The position numbers and the translations under genes are program-made. Source: Reclinomonas americana ATCC 50394 (Eukaryota; Jakobida; Jakobea; Jakobida). Taken from it: 64,000 nucleotides of DNA. This document shows, piece by piece, positions 9,491 through 17,332 of the stretch (the stretch's first letter is position 1; every line of letters starts with the position of its first letter). The notes beneath the pieces were generated by a model that saw only the letters and a list, made by a program, of their open reading frames with translations, did not search any database and was not told where the DNA came from. The stretch lies in the NCBI GenBank assembly GCA_048213135.1, contig PS015009.1:930001-994000 (forward strand), in the 5' to 3' direction.

Positions 9491-9752
9491 GTTACATAAC
9501 CTAACGGATTACGTTACCCAACCTAATGGTTTACGTTACCCCACCTAAAAGGTTACGTCCGCTAACCTAACGAGTTACGTTACCCAACCCAATGCGTTAC
9601 GTCACCTGACCTAATGCGTTACGTTACCTGACCTAATGGATTAGGTTACCTAACCTAAAGGATTACGTCCCCCAACCTAATGGTTTACGTTACCCCACCT
9701 AACGGATTACGTTATATAACCTGATGGGATACGTTGCATAACCTAATGAATT
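9491..9752. repeat. Tandem array of about 12 imperfect 22-bp units
   Basis: From 9511 the period is exactly 22 bp. Units start at 9511, 9533, 9555, 9577, 9599, 9621, 9643, 9665, 9687, 9709 and 9731, with a partial unit from 9491. Each unit usually opens with ACGTTACC or a one- or two-base variant, has ACCTAA near the middle and ends in GGATT, GGTTT or GCGTT. Variation is by substitution, not by length. There is no ORF with a plausible start and there are no unique spacers, so this is not CRISPR. Confidence 0.9.
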
Positions 9753-9880
9753 ACCCTTTTTTATTTAGTCGACGCTCTTTTAGCAGGCGTACAATCCCTG
9801 AAAACCTCGTTTTAACCGCAAAGTCCGCCAAGTTACCCGCGAAGAACGCTAAGTTAGCTCTCCGCACCCGTAAAAACCTA
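9753..9880. other. Gene-free spacer between the two repeat blocks
   Basis: This stretch contains no credible ORF. Around 9818-9853 there is a degenerate repeat of a CGCNAAG-like word (CCGCAAAGTCCGCCAAG, then GCGAAGAACGCTAAG), which looks like another simple intergenic repeat. Nothing else is recognisable. Confidence 0.5.
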
Positions 9881-10140
9881 ATGGAGATAGGTTCAGAACC
9901 TAACGGCATTACGTTCCCCAACCTAATGAGGATAGGTTAGAGACCTATCGAGGATACGTTACCCTACCTAACCCGGATAGGTTATAGACCTATCGAGGAT
10001 ACGTTACCCAACCTAATGAGGATAGGTTAAAGACCTATCGAGGATACGTTACCCTACCTAACCCGGATAGGTTAAGGACCTATCCAGGATACGTTACCCC
10101 ACCTAACCCGGATAGGTTCTCAACCTAACGGGAATACGTT
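9875..10140. repeat. 45-bp higher-order tandem array built from hairpin-forming 22/23-bp units
   Basis: About five copies of a 45-bp unit are seen. Each is a 22-bp half (ACCTAATGAGGATAGGTTA type) plus a 23-bp half (ACCTATCGAGGATACGTTA type). The two halves are diverged versions of the 22-bp unit at 9491-9752. In most copies GATAGGT is followed 4-5 nt later by ACCTATC, a perfect 7-bp hairpin (for example around 9976-9994). The first copies (9875-9930) and the last are more degenerate. Confidence 0.85.
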
Positions 10141-10141
10141 A

Positions 10142-10156
10142 TGCCGTGGTTGGTAT
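10142..10156. repeat. Left copy of 15-bp sequence shared with 15494-15508 (half of a palindromic repeat)
   Basis: TGCCGTGGTTGGTAT is identical to 15494-15508. At the right-hand site it continues into a complete palindrome; here only one arm is present. The two copies bracket the XRE/Gabija block. The rest of 10157-10300 holds no gene. Confidence 0.7.
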
Positions 10157-10306
10157 CTCCTGGTGTCTTTATAGCAATTCACCGGCTCCTCCCTGTGCAA
10201 CTTTGTGAAAACCCTTCATACCCTCTGTGACAGAAAAACTCCCTGCACGTATTTCCCGCACATCAACCCCTTTAAATTACCCGTATTTTACATTGAAATG
10301 GTTAAC

Positions 10307-10334
10307 TTGAACCGATCAAAACAAAATACATTTG
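10307..10334 (+). promoter_or_regulatory. Bacteroidota-type promoter of the XRE regulator gene
   Basis: A TACATTTG box (10327-10334) fits the -7 consensus TAnnTTTG, with TTG 17 bp upstream (10307-10309). The ATG at 10339 is only 4 nt downstream of the box, so the transcript would be leaderless or nearly so. Confidence 0.6.
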
Positions 10335-10338
10335 TACC

Positions 10339-10743
10339 ATGACAACCAACAACAGAACCATACACCAGGGCCGCAACGTAAAGCGTTTTCGTGAAATGCT
10401 GGGCATAAAGCAGGACGCCCTTGCCGCCGACCTGGGCGACGACTGGAACCAGCAAAAAGTATCGCTGCTGGAACAAAAGGAAACTATTGATGATCGGCTG
10501 CTGCAGCAACTCTCTGCCGCACTTAAGATACCCGTGGAAGCGATTGAGAATTTTGATGAGGAGCAGGCGGTGAATATAATTTCGAACACCTTCAACACGC
10601 ATGACCAATCAAACGGCGTAAATGCATATCCTACTTTCAATTTCAACCCGGCTGAAAAAATGATTGAGTTATACGAACGCATGCTGCAGCAGCAAAAGGA
10701 AATGATTGAGAAGTTGGAGAAATTGTTGGAAAGGGGGAAATAA
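10339..10743 (+). CDS. XRE-family helix-turn-helix regulator
   Basis: The 134-residue protein has a Cro/C1-type HTH in residues about 10-65 (VKRFREMLGIKQDALAADL, then KVSLLEQKE). A linker follows, and then a strongly predicted coiled coil at residues 108-131 with a run of Glu, Lys and Leu, probably for dimerisation. GC and codon use match the host, unlike the next three genes. It lies inside the 15-bp repeat boundary of the Gabija block, but nothing in the sequence shows that it controls it. A terminator follows directly. Confidence 0.85.
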   Translation: MTTNNRTIHQGRNVKRFREMLGIKQDALAADLGDDWNQQKVSLLEQKETIDDRLLQQLSAALKIPVEAIENFDEEQAVNIISNTFNTHDQSNGVNAYPTFNFNPAEKMIELYERMLQQQKEMIEKLEKLLERGK

Positions 10744-10765
10744 ACCTTTTAGTTGAAATATTATA

Positions 10766-10798
10766 AAAAAGCTGCATGAAAATGCGGCTTTTTGTTTA
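10766..10798 (+). terminator. Rho-independent terminator after the XRE gene
   Basis: Arms AAAAAGCTGC (10766-10775) and GCGGCTTTTT (10784-10793), with one T-G pair, close an 8-nt loop and are followed by more T. Confidence 0.85.
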
Positions 10799-10928
10799 TG
10801 TTTATTGTGCCCTAAAATCCGATGCCTGTTAATCTCCTCAAGGCGAGTTTTGCCAGAAGCTATGTTTCACAATTTAACTGAGTTCGCAAATACAGCATGA
10901 ATTTGTGGGATTGGCGAAGGTTGATTTC

Positions 10929-10981
10929 GCGTAATAGGTGTATTGGCGAAACCTTATTTCGTCAATACACGAGTTAGGCGC
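10929..10981. other. attC-like hairpin upstream of an AT-rich ORF
   Basis: A long imperfect hairpin has arms GTGTATTGGCGAAA (10938-10951) and TTTCGTCAATACAC (10957-10970), a 5-nt loop and one mismatch. Outside the stem, GTTAGGC (10973-10979) matches the integron R-prime consensus GTTRRRY. The other side, GCGTAAT, is a degenerate R-double-prime. GTTAGGCGC (10973-10981) is the exact reverse complement of GCGCCTAAC at 11835-11843 beyond the next ORF. A similar shorter hairpin (GGCGAA ... TTTCGC) precedes it at 10912-10930. No integrase gene is present. Confidence 0.4.
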
Positions 10982-11008
10982 AAGCCGAAGAACATTAACC
11001 TTATCTAG

Positions 11009-11818
11009 ATGAAAAAGGAAAATAATCACCAAGAAGAAGAACAAGATTCCATTACGTTTGGCACCCAAGGATTTAGTGAAGAATTTACGAGTTCAGTTGG
11101 TAAATTGACTCTCAATTTTGCGCATTTAGAATTCATGTTTTCCTTGTTTGCGGGTATGCATATGAATACAGGTTATCCATTTAATGAACTTGTTTTATCA
11201 GAGCTTAGTTTTCGCCAACTTATGAATGTTAGTGTTGGCCTTCACGAATTACTTGAAACTGACAAAAGCAAACGAGATGAATTTAAAGAAATTGTCAAAA
11301 GAGCAACTTTTCTCGAACAACAGCGAAATACAATAACTCATTCGTTTTATGGAATGGAAGCAAAAAGTAAAGCAATAGTTCGCTACAAAAATGTTACGAG
11401 AATAAAAAGTGGTTATAGACAACAAAGACAAGAAATCACTGCTGACAATATACTCGCCATTGCATCCGAAATTGAAGAACTTAGTTTCACTTTAGGCAAG
11501 CTAATCTATGAAATAGACGAAGGCTGGTGGGAGAAAGATGCTAGAAATCCAGAAAATAAAGTAGATAGTGACATGAAAGAACTGATTATTGAAGACAAAC
11601 AAAAGTATCTTGACGAAAACTTTCCTTTTGAGAACGTACCAAACCTAAATGACCAGAGATGTTGTATTCATTGTGAGAAGATTATTAGAGTTGGAGATTA
11701 CAAAGTTTTCAAAGATGAAATGGGAGATGAATTCATTTGCTGTCCAAATACACCCGATTGCAACGGAACAGTAATTGATTGGGTTTCGACGGATTACCTT
11801 GATTCTTTGAAAAAGTAA
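11009..11818 (+). CDS. Hypothetical AT-rich protein with C-terminal zinc-ribbon-like segment
   Basis: The 269-residue protein is not recognised. Residues 20-190 are mostly helical (LTLNFAHLEFMFSLFAG; VGLHELLE; FLEQQRNTITHSFY). The N-terminal half resembles the HEPN-like or four-helix proteins often found in mobile regions, but no RxxxxH motif can be assigned. Residues 216-255 hold four or more cysteines in a CxxC ... CCPNTPDC arrangement, like a treble-clef zinc ribbon. The gene is clearly richer in A+T than the host. It is flanked by a 9-bp inverted repeat (10973-10981 and 11835-11843), like a single-gene cassette. It has no operon link to gajA, which is 195 bp away. Confidence 0.65.
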   Translation: MKKENNHQEEEQDSITFGTQGFSEEFTSSVGKLTLNFAHLEFMFSLFAGMHMNTGYPFNELVLSELSFRQLMNVSVGLHELLETDKSKRDEFKEIVKRATFLEQQRNTITHSFYGMEAKSKAIVRYKNVTRIKSGYRQQRQEITADNILAIASEIEELSFTLGKLIYEIDEGWWEKDARNPENKVDSDMKELIIEDKQKYLDENFPFENVPNLNDQRCCIHCEKIIRVGDYKVFKDEMGDEFICCPNTPDCNGTVIDWVSTDYLDSLKK

Positions 11819-11834
11819 ACCTGTAATTTGGCCA

Positions 11835-11890
11835 GCGCCTAACATCAGGTTTGCCGCAAGCCTATTGGCGGCAGTACACAAATTGGGGGG
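11835..11890. other. attC-like remnant downstream of the cassette-like ORF
   Basis: GCGCCTAAC (11835-11843) contains an R-double-prime type core, RYYYAAC. It is followed by the hairpin TGCCGC / GCGGCA (about 11854-11875). A weak R-prime-like ATTGGGG follows near 11881. The right half looks decayed. Confidence 0.35.
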
Positions 11891-12013
11891 ACACGGCAGA
11901 CAACCCAAGCTATTGACAACAATTTCACTGCCGACAAACCTTAACTATGCCATCAAACACTGCCAATTACTTTCATTTGCCTTTTAAGTTGCTTTATCCC
12001 TAAATTATAGATT

Positions 12014-13780
12014 ATGTATTTAGAAAAATTCATCATAAAGAATTTCAGAGGCATCGAAGATATTTCGTTGACTTTTAATAAAGGACTAAATGTTCTGATT
12101 GGTGAGAACAATGCTGGCAAGACTGCAATTATTGATGCACTTCGGATTTGTTTGAGTTACGGAAATCAAAGAAGAGAAATCTATGTTTCGCAATCTGACT
12201 TTCACCACGACAAGAATGCCGTATGTGATGGAGCCGAGAATATTGAATTCCATTTACACTTTCACATTGACGTTCCTGAAGAAGCAGGCTGGTTCAATGA
12301 CCTCTTATGCATTCAGGAAAATGGCACACAAGATTTGCAATTACATTTCAGGTTTTATCTTGACGAAAACGAAAGAGTAAAATACAAAGTTTGGGGAGGT
12401 GCAAATGAGGGACAAGCAATTGCCCCTGAAGTTCTTTTCCTAATCTATCATGTTCACTTGGATGCTTTGCGAGATGCAGAACAGTATTTAAGACCAGTTC
12501 GAGGAAACAGATTAGGGCAACTTTATTCTAATATTCAAATTGACCCAAACCACGATACTGACCAAGAAAAAAAAAGGGAATTAGCCAAGAAAGTTCGTTC
12601 CGCAGTTGATAACGATGCTGAATGGATTGGGCATGTTGCTAAAGGAAAAGAGAAAATCAATGAGCATTTAAAAGAAACAAGCTTTACCGACAAACAGCAA
12701 CAAGTTGAGATTTCATTTCTCCCTTTTGACTTCAACAAATTGGTTGACAATTTGAAAATTCAAATGCCGCTTTACTCTGACGAACTATTAGGCGGAGACC
12801 CGACAAAGCAAAAACATTTTGAACTTTATCAGAATGGATTAGGTTATAACAATCTTATTTATACTGCAACAGTATTAGGTGATTTGAAACAAAGAAAAGA
12901 AAGACAGAAAGAAACCTATTCAGCACTGTTAATTGAAGAACCAGAAGCACACCTGCACCCCCAATTGCAAAACTTGTTTTTCAATTATCTAAACAAACTT
13001 GATACTGAGCAAGGTTTTCAAATTTTTATTTCCTCACATTCTCCCACGATAACAGCAAAAGCAAACTTGAAATCAGTAATTGTTCTTCAAAACCAAGTGA
13101 ATAAAATTCATGCTCTTTCTCTTTCAAAATCAGGATTGAGTGACGAAAATCATAAGTATCTGCACAAATTTTTAGATGTTACAAAATCACAAATATTTTT
13201 TTCTAATGGAGCAATTTTAGTTGAAGGAATTTCCGAAGCGTTGCTTATGCCTGTTATTAGTCGAATAGTTGGAGCAGAATATAACATTGACAAAGCAGGG
13301 ATAGAGTTGGTAAATATTAACGGCGTTGCCTTCTCACATTTCGCAAATCTTTTCAACAATGATGATGATGTAAAAAATTTAAAAACAAGATGCTCTCTAA
13401 TTACAGACGATGATACTGCCGATGAGAATGATGAGATTACTTCAAGAGCAAAAATTGCAAAAGGACTTGAAAATAAAAATCTAAAAGTTTTTCTTGCCGA
13501 AAGAACATTTGAGTTTGAACTTTTCATTGCGGGGAATAAGGATTTGCTATTAACGATATTCGCAGAGATGCATCCTGTCGCAGCAGGAAGAATTGTAGCC
13601 AACGCAGACATAAAAATTCATGGAGCCAATTTTTTAGAAAAAGTAATTTCAAATAAAGCAAAGTCTGAATTAGCTCACAGATTAACGGTAAAACTTTCTA
13701 CTGATGAAGCTGCAAGAAACGCCTTTCAAGTCCCAGCTTACATTCAAAATGCAATTAAATATGCTGTTAAGGGAGAATAA
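12014..13780 (+). CDS. gajA: Gabija-type GajA: ATPase plus TOPRIM endonuclease (OLD family)
   Basis: The 588-residue protein fits the GajA size (about 580). An ABC/SMC-like ATPase with Walker A GENNAGKT at residues 30-37 is split by a helical region. Walker B is near residue 305 (LIEEPEAHLHPQ) and the following histidine region is at SSHSPTI. The C-terminal TOPRIM nuclease has VEGISE near residue 403 and the acidic cluster DDDTADEND near 463. In characterised Gabija systems GajA is a nucleotide-sensing DNA-nicking enzyme that forms a complex with GajB. The gene is AT-rich and its stop overlaps the gajB start by one base (TAATG), which indicates translational coupling. A stand-alone OLD nuclease is less likely because of the partner gene. 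Confidence 0.9.
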   Translation: MYLEKFIIKNFRGIEDISLTFNKGLNVLIGENNAGKTAIIDALRICLSYGNQRREIYVSQSDFHHDKNAVCDGAENIEFHLHFHIDVPEEAGWFNDLLCIQENGTQDLQLHFRFYLDENERVKYKVWGGANEGQAIAPEVLFLIYHVHLDALRDAEQYLRPVRGNRLGQLYSNIQIDPNHDTDQEKKRELAKKVRSAVDNDAEWIGHVAKGKEKINEHLKETSFTDKQQQVEISFLPFDFNKLVDNLKIQMPLYSDELLGGDPTKQKHFELYQNGLGYNNLIYTATVLGDLKQRKERQKETYSALLIEEPEAHLHPQLQNLFFNYLNKLDTEQGFQIFISSHSPTITAKANLKSVIVLQNQVNKIHALSLSKSGLSDENHKYLHKFLDVTKSQIFFSNGAILVEGISEALLMPVISRIVGAEYNIDKAGIELVNINGVAFSHFANLFNNDDDVKNLKTRCSLITDDDTADENDEITSRAKIAKGLENKNLKVFLAERTFEFELFIAGNKDLLLTIFAEMHPVAAGRIVANADIKIHGANFLEKVISNKAKSELAHRLTVKLSTDEAARNAFQVPAYIQNAIKYAVKGE

Positions 13781-15471
13781 TGTTTGAATCACTATCAGAT
13801 AAACAAAGAGAAATCGTTTTTGATAAATCCGGCAAGTTCGTTGTTAGGGCTTGCCCTGGTAGCGGCAAGACATATTGTGTTAGTGCACGACTTGCAAGAT
13901 TGATTTTAGATTGGAAACAGGAATACCAAGGTATAGCGGCTGTTTCTTTTACAAATGTTGCTTGGCAAGAAATAGAAAAAAAATACTCTGAAGAATTTCA
14001 AATAGGCGATAGAATCTCTTTCCCTCACTACTTAGGAACGATTGATAGCTTTGTAAACAAGTACATTTTTCTTCCTTACGGACATTTAGTTTTAAAGTGT
14101 AAAAACAGACCTACATTAGTTGGTGAGCCACACGGTATTTGGACAGGAAGGTTTTTCAGCGATAGCTTATTTGACAATATCAGCTATAAAATTGATGGTA
14201 CTCTATACGCTATCAATGAAAGAATAATGCCGCAGAACTGGCTAAATAACCAACATATAGTCAACTCAAAAAAGAACATCAACAAGGGTGGCTACGCCAC
14301 CCAATCTGATGCGAATTATTTTGCAATGAAAATCCTTGAAGCATTCCCTCAAATTGCCAAGGCAATTGCATTTAGGTTTCCATACTTAATTGTAGATGAA
14401 GCACAGGATACTTCAGATATTCAAATGCGAATTATTGACTTACTGATAGAGAACGGGTTAAATCAAGTAATGCTTGTTGGAGACCCTGACCAAGCAATTT
14501 TTGAATGGAACGATGCAAGACCAGATTTACTTAACCAAAAATATAACGAGTGGCAAGATTCCGTGGTATTAAATGAGAGCAGGAGAAGTTCACAAAGGAT
14601 TTGCAATTTCACACATAATATATCTTCTCTTGCAGAACCATCTACTGCAGTCAGTGATGGTGTAAAAGATTTTGTACATCAGCCAAGAGTTATTTTATAC
14701 GACAATAATCTTCCACAAATTGTTGCAGATTTTATTTCAGAATGTGAACATAATGGAATTGATGTCTCAGAAGAATCCGTTGCAGTTATTTATAGAAGTA
14801 AAAATCTCTTTAACGATATAACGGGAATTCCAGAGGTTCCTTACAATTCTAGCCCTTGGTCAACACATGATAATTATACAAAGGATTTCGCAAGAGGGAA
14901 ATTCTTATATGACAATGGAGATTTTAAAGGAGGGTTTAAAGCAATTGAAAAGGCAATCTTAAAACAGGTTGGAAAGCTGTCCTTTTGCTCAGAGGACACT
15001 ATAGAAAAAATGATTAACAAGATTGGTTTTGTAAAGTTCAAATCACAAGTCTTTGCCTTTATCAATTCCCTTCCTAAATCTGACACAACTCTTGGCATTT
15101 GGATAACGGCAACTAATAAAATACTTACTGACAACAATATTAATTTTCAACTTAGCATCAATAATGCAGGTGCTGATTATTCATTTAATCAAGTATTTCA
15201 ATACGAAAGTGAAGAAATAGCTGACAGGAACTACCGACTTGGAACAGTACATAGTGTAAAAGGGGAAACTTTTGACGCAACACTTTTAGTTTTAAAAACA
15301 AAAGGGATTGGCAAAGCATACAAAACAATATTGAATCAGAATATTTCAATTTCTGATAGTGAGGAATTACGAATTGCTTATGTAGGTATGACAAGACCAA
15401 GAAAGATTTTACTCATAGCTGTTCCAAATCAAGACAACAAAACAGCTTGGGACAACAAACTAAGTCCATAG
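13780..15471 (+). CDS. gajB: Gabija-type GajB: UvrD/Rep-like superfamily 1 helicase
   Basis: The 563-residue protein carries the SF1A helicase motifs: Walker A ACPGSGKT at about residues 24-31, motif Ia AVSFTNVA, motif II IVDEAQDTSD near 203, motif III GDPDQAIFEWN near 233, motif V GTVHSVKGETFD near 490 and motif VI AYVGMTRPRK near 530. It is slightly longer than the Bacillus GajB (494 residues). In the known system GajB senses DNA ends produced during phage replication or by GajA and helps trigger abortive infection. It is coupled to gajA by a one-base overlap, and its base composition is as AT-rich. No third gene follows; a palindromic repeat ends the block. Confidence 0.9.
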   Translation: MFESLSDKQREIVFDKSGKFVVRACPGSGKTYCVSARLARLILDWKQEYQGIAAVSFTNVAWQEIEKKYSEEFQIGDRISFPHYLGTIDSFVNKYIFLPYGHLVLKCKNRPTLVGEPHGIWTGRFFSDSLFDNISYKIDGTLYAINERIMPQNWLNNQHIVNSKKNINKGGYATQSDANYFAMKILEAFPQIAKAIAFRFPYLIVDEAQDTSDIQMRIIDLLIENGLNQVMLVGDPDQAIFEWNDARPDLLNQKYNEWQDSVVLNESRRSSQRICNFTHNISSLAEPSTAVSDGVKDFVHQPRVILYDNNLPQIVADFISECEHNGIDVSEESVAVIYRSKNLFNDITGIPEVPYNSSPWSTHDNYTKDFARGKFLYDNGDFKGGFKAIEKAILKQVGKLSFCSEDTIEKMINKIGFVKFKSQVFAFINSLPKSDTTLGIWITATNKILTDNNINFQLSINNAGADYSFNQVFQYESEEIADRNYRLGTVHSVKGETFDATLLVLKTKGIGKAYKTILNQNISISDSEELRIAYVGMTRPRKILLIAVPNQDNKTAWDNKLSP

Positions 15472-15493
15472 TATCGGAACAATGAAGGCTACC

Positions 15494-15522
15494 TGCCGTG
15501 GTTGGTATTATCACCAACCATG
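15494..15522. repeat. Palindromic REP-like element at the right edge of the Gabija block
   Basis: Arms TGGTTGGT (15499-15506) and ACCAACCA (15513-15520) close a 6-nt loop. The first 15 bases are identical to 10142-10156 on the other side of the block. The remainder of 15523-15692 has no intact gene; see the entry for the antitoxin-like ORF. Confidence 0.75.
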
Positions 15523-15692
15523 TTTCATAAACCGGAAGGAGTTCTTCTCCTTCAGCAATGCTACGAATGACAATATCAGCAGCTGCGTCAAAACGTTGCA
15601 GATATCGCCAAATCAAAACATCCAATCAGGGAAAGACTTTATAAATATCTTTTCTATGAATAAAGCGGGCAAGAAGAATGGTAGAACTTTCA

Positions 15693-15890
15693 TCAGGCAG
15701 ATAATTTTTTCATTATCTCAGCCCGGCTGGCCTTTTTTGTTTTATCTGCCTGGCGCATCAATTTAGACATTCCAATATCTTCCAACTCCTCCTGGGTTAC
15801 CGTTGACGAGCCAACGCCAAGCTTTTTAAGTAGGTCGCTAATGAATTTAAATTCGTTGCTGTTTTTTGGAGTAACTACCAGTGCTTTCAT
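15693..15890 (-). CDS. Small antitoxin-like protein (DUF2683-like)
   Basis: The 65-residue protein begins with MKALVVTPKNSNEFK, continues with a predicted helix (FISDLLKKLGV) and ends with a basic helical tail (SRAEIMKKL). This layout resembles the short antitoxins of Bacteroidota type II toxin-antitoxin pairs. A near-consensus -7 box (TGCATTTG) lies 4 nt before the ATG. The stop overlaps a downstream ATG (TGATG at 15695-15691), as in coupled pairs, but that frame ends after 26 codons. No intact toxin is visible, so the partner seems lost or decayed. Confidence 0.55.
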   Translation of the reverse strand: MKALVVTPKNSNEFKFISDLLKKLGVGSSTVTQEELEDIGMSKLMRQADKTKKASRAEIMKKLSA

Positions 15891-15914
15891 ATAACAAATG
15901 CACTAAAAACGGCA

Positions 15915-15960
15915 GACTTTCCATTCCTTCATTCTTTCCTTCTTCATTCCTTCATTATAA
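15915..15960. repeat. CATTCCTTC-type low-complexity intergenic repeat
   Basis: An imperfect run of the word CATTCCTT(C) (TTCCATTCCTTCATTC and so on) lies between the birA stop and the antitoxin-like gene. The same word occurs at 45790-45832 and 54811-54913. Confidence 0.6.
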
Positions 15961-16692
15961 TATCCATTCCACCTCCCCAAACCCAAACTCCCGCTCCACA
16001 CTATCCGAAGTCTGCAACTGCCCGTTCATAGTTACCCCGTCCACCCTCGTCTCAAACACCATATTCTCCTTCCGCAGCTTCACCTTTTCGCCCAGTTTGT
16101 ACAAATGGCTGTTGTATTTTTTATGAAGCTCTTCGGCAGTACCGTCGTGCATCAGTTCCGCTTTTTCCAGTACCAGGCCGTGTAATTCAGTTGCCAGGCC
16201 TACCGTATCGTAATTCCGGCCGGTGACCTGCTTCAGTGATACGGGGTTTTTAAGGTTGCCCGTAAAGCTCAGCTGGTTGATGTTGATGCCTATACCGGCC
16301 ACGGCCCATTTCCATTCCCGCCCATGAAAAATATTTTCTATAAGTATGCCGCCTGCCTTTCTGTCATTGTAATACAGGTCGTTAGGCCATTTTATGGAGC
16401 AGCCCGGCCCGGCATAGGCGGAAAAAAAGCTGAAGCAGGCTTCGGCAATGGCCATACTCAGGTGGAACTGCTTACCGGCCGGAAGGCCCGCCGGGTCAAT
16501 AATGATGCTCATGGCGATGTTCTGGTCACGCGTCATTTCCCAGCTTTTACCCCGCTGGCCCTTGCCCTGGGTCTGCTCCCGGGCAAACCAGCCCATGCCA
16601 TGGTTCGCCAATCCTGCATGAATCCGGTCCATGGCATAGTTGTTGGTGCTGTCTACGCTGTCGAGTATTTTAAGCAGGGAAGAGCCGGGCAT
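15955..16692 (-). CDS. birA: Biotin--[acetyl-CoA-carboxylase] ligase
   Basis: The 245-residue enzyme makes biotinyl-AMP and transfers biotin to the carrier lysine of acetyl-CoA carboxylase and related enzymes. The biotin-adenylate loop GKGQRGKSW is at about residues 43-51, followed by the conserved KWPNDLYYNDRKAGGILIE core and AGIGININ. There is no N-terminal HTH, so this is the class I (non-regulatory) form. I chose ATG 16692 over the in-frame TTG at 16701 because it gives the shorter N-terminus typical of this form. It is divergent from rsfS, with 134 bp between the starts. Confidence 0.92.
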   Translation of the reverse strand: MPGSSLLKILDSVDSTNNYAMDRIHAGLANHGMGWFAREQTQGKGQRGKSWEMTRDQNIAMSIIIDPAGLPAGKQFHLSMAIAEACFSFFSAYAGPGCSIKWPNDLYYNDRKAGGILIENIFHGREWKWAVAGIGININQLSFTGNLKNPVSLKQVTGRNYDTVGLATELHGLVLEKAELMHDGTAEELHKKYNSHLYKLGEKVKLRKENMVFETRVDGVTMNGQLQTSDSVEREFGFGEVEWIL

Positions 16693-16826
16693 AAGAGACA
16701 AAATGGCTAATAATTGTTACTTTTGAATAATAATTGCAAGCTACAGGCTGGCTGGCAAAAAACAATAATAAATACCCCGCCATTTGTACAGTGGCAAGGG
16801 TGTTGATCAACTAAAACTTTTCGCAT

Positions 16827-17231
16827 TTGGACAACTTGAACGCACTGAATACACGCAAAAAAAACAGCGTGGTAAGATTAACGAGGAACAGCAAAATCTT
16901 TAAAGCCATCATTCACGCCATACAGGAGAAGAAAGGAGAGCATATTGTAAGCCTCGATCTCCGGAAGATTCCGGAAGCGGTAGCAGATTTTTTCATCATT
17001 TGCCAGGCCAACAGCAATACCCAGCTAAAGGCGATTGCGGATTTCATTGAAGAAGATGTTAAAAATAAATGCCTGGAGACTCCCTACAAACATGAAGGCC
17101 GCCAGGCACAGCAATGGATACTGATCGACTACGTTAATATAGTGGTGCATGTAATGCTGCCCGAACCGCGTAAGTTCTACCAGCTGGAAGAAATGTGGAG
17201 CGATGCACCCCTTATGGAACACCTGGGGTAA
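16827..17231 (+). CDS. rsfS: Ribosome silencing factor
   Basis: The 134-residue protein of the RsfS/Iojap family binds ribosomal protein L14 and blocks subunit joining when nutrients are scarce. The family core is visible: KIFKAIIHAIQEKKGEHIV, DFFIICQANSNTQLKAIAD and the YKHEGRQAQQWILIDYVNIVVHVM block with the conserved H-E-G and W residues. The start is TTG at 16827; no ATG lies close enough to the conserved region. A possible -7 box TACTTTTG is at 16718-16725. ftsH follows 101 bp downstream, an arrangement I regard as common in this phylum. Confidence 0.93.
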   Translation: MDNLNALNTRKKNSVVRLTRNSKIFKAIIHAIQEKKGEHIVSLDLRKIPEAVADFFIICQANSNTQLKAIADFIEEDVKNKCLETPYKHEGRQAQQWILIDYVNIVVHVMLPEPRKFYQLEEMWSDAPLMEHLG

Positions 17232-17332
17232 GCTCATCAAAATTGATTACTTTACGATAAAATAACGGCCATACCCGATCGTCTCCGTCAGAGACGGGTA
17301 AGTACCCATAAACAAGGCAATACAAGAAAAAT

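Noticed and set aside
9734-9940. 68-residue ORF in the repeat region
   Set aside because: It reads through the tandem repeats and spacer, has no start signal and no protein-like composition.
9491-10140. CRISPR array
   Set aside because: The repeats are contiguous 22-bp or 45-bp units with no unique spacers, and no cas genes are near.
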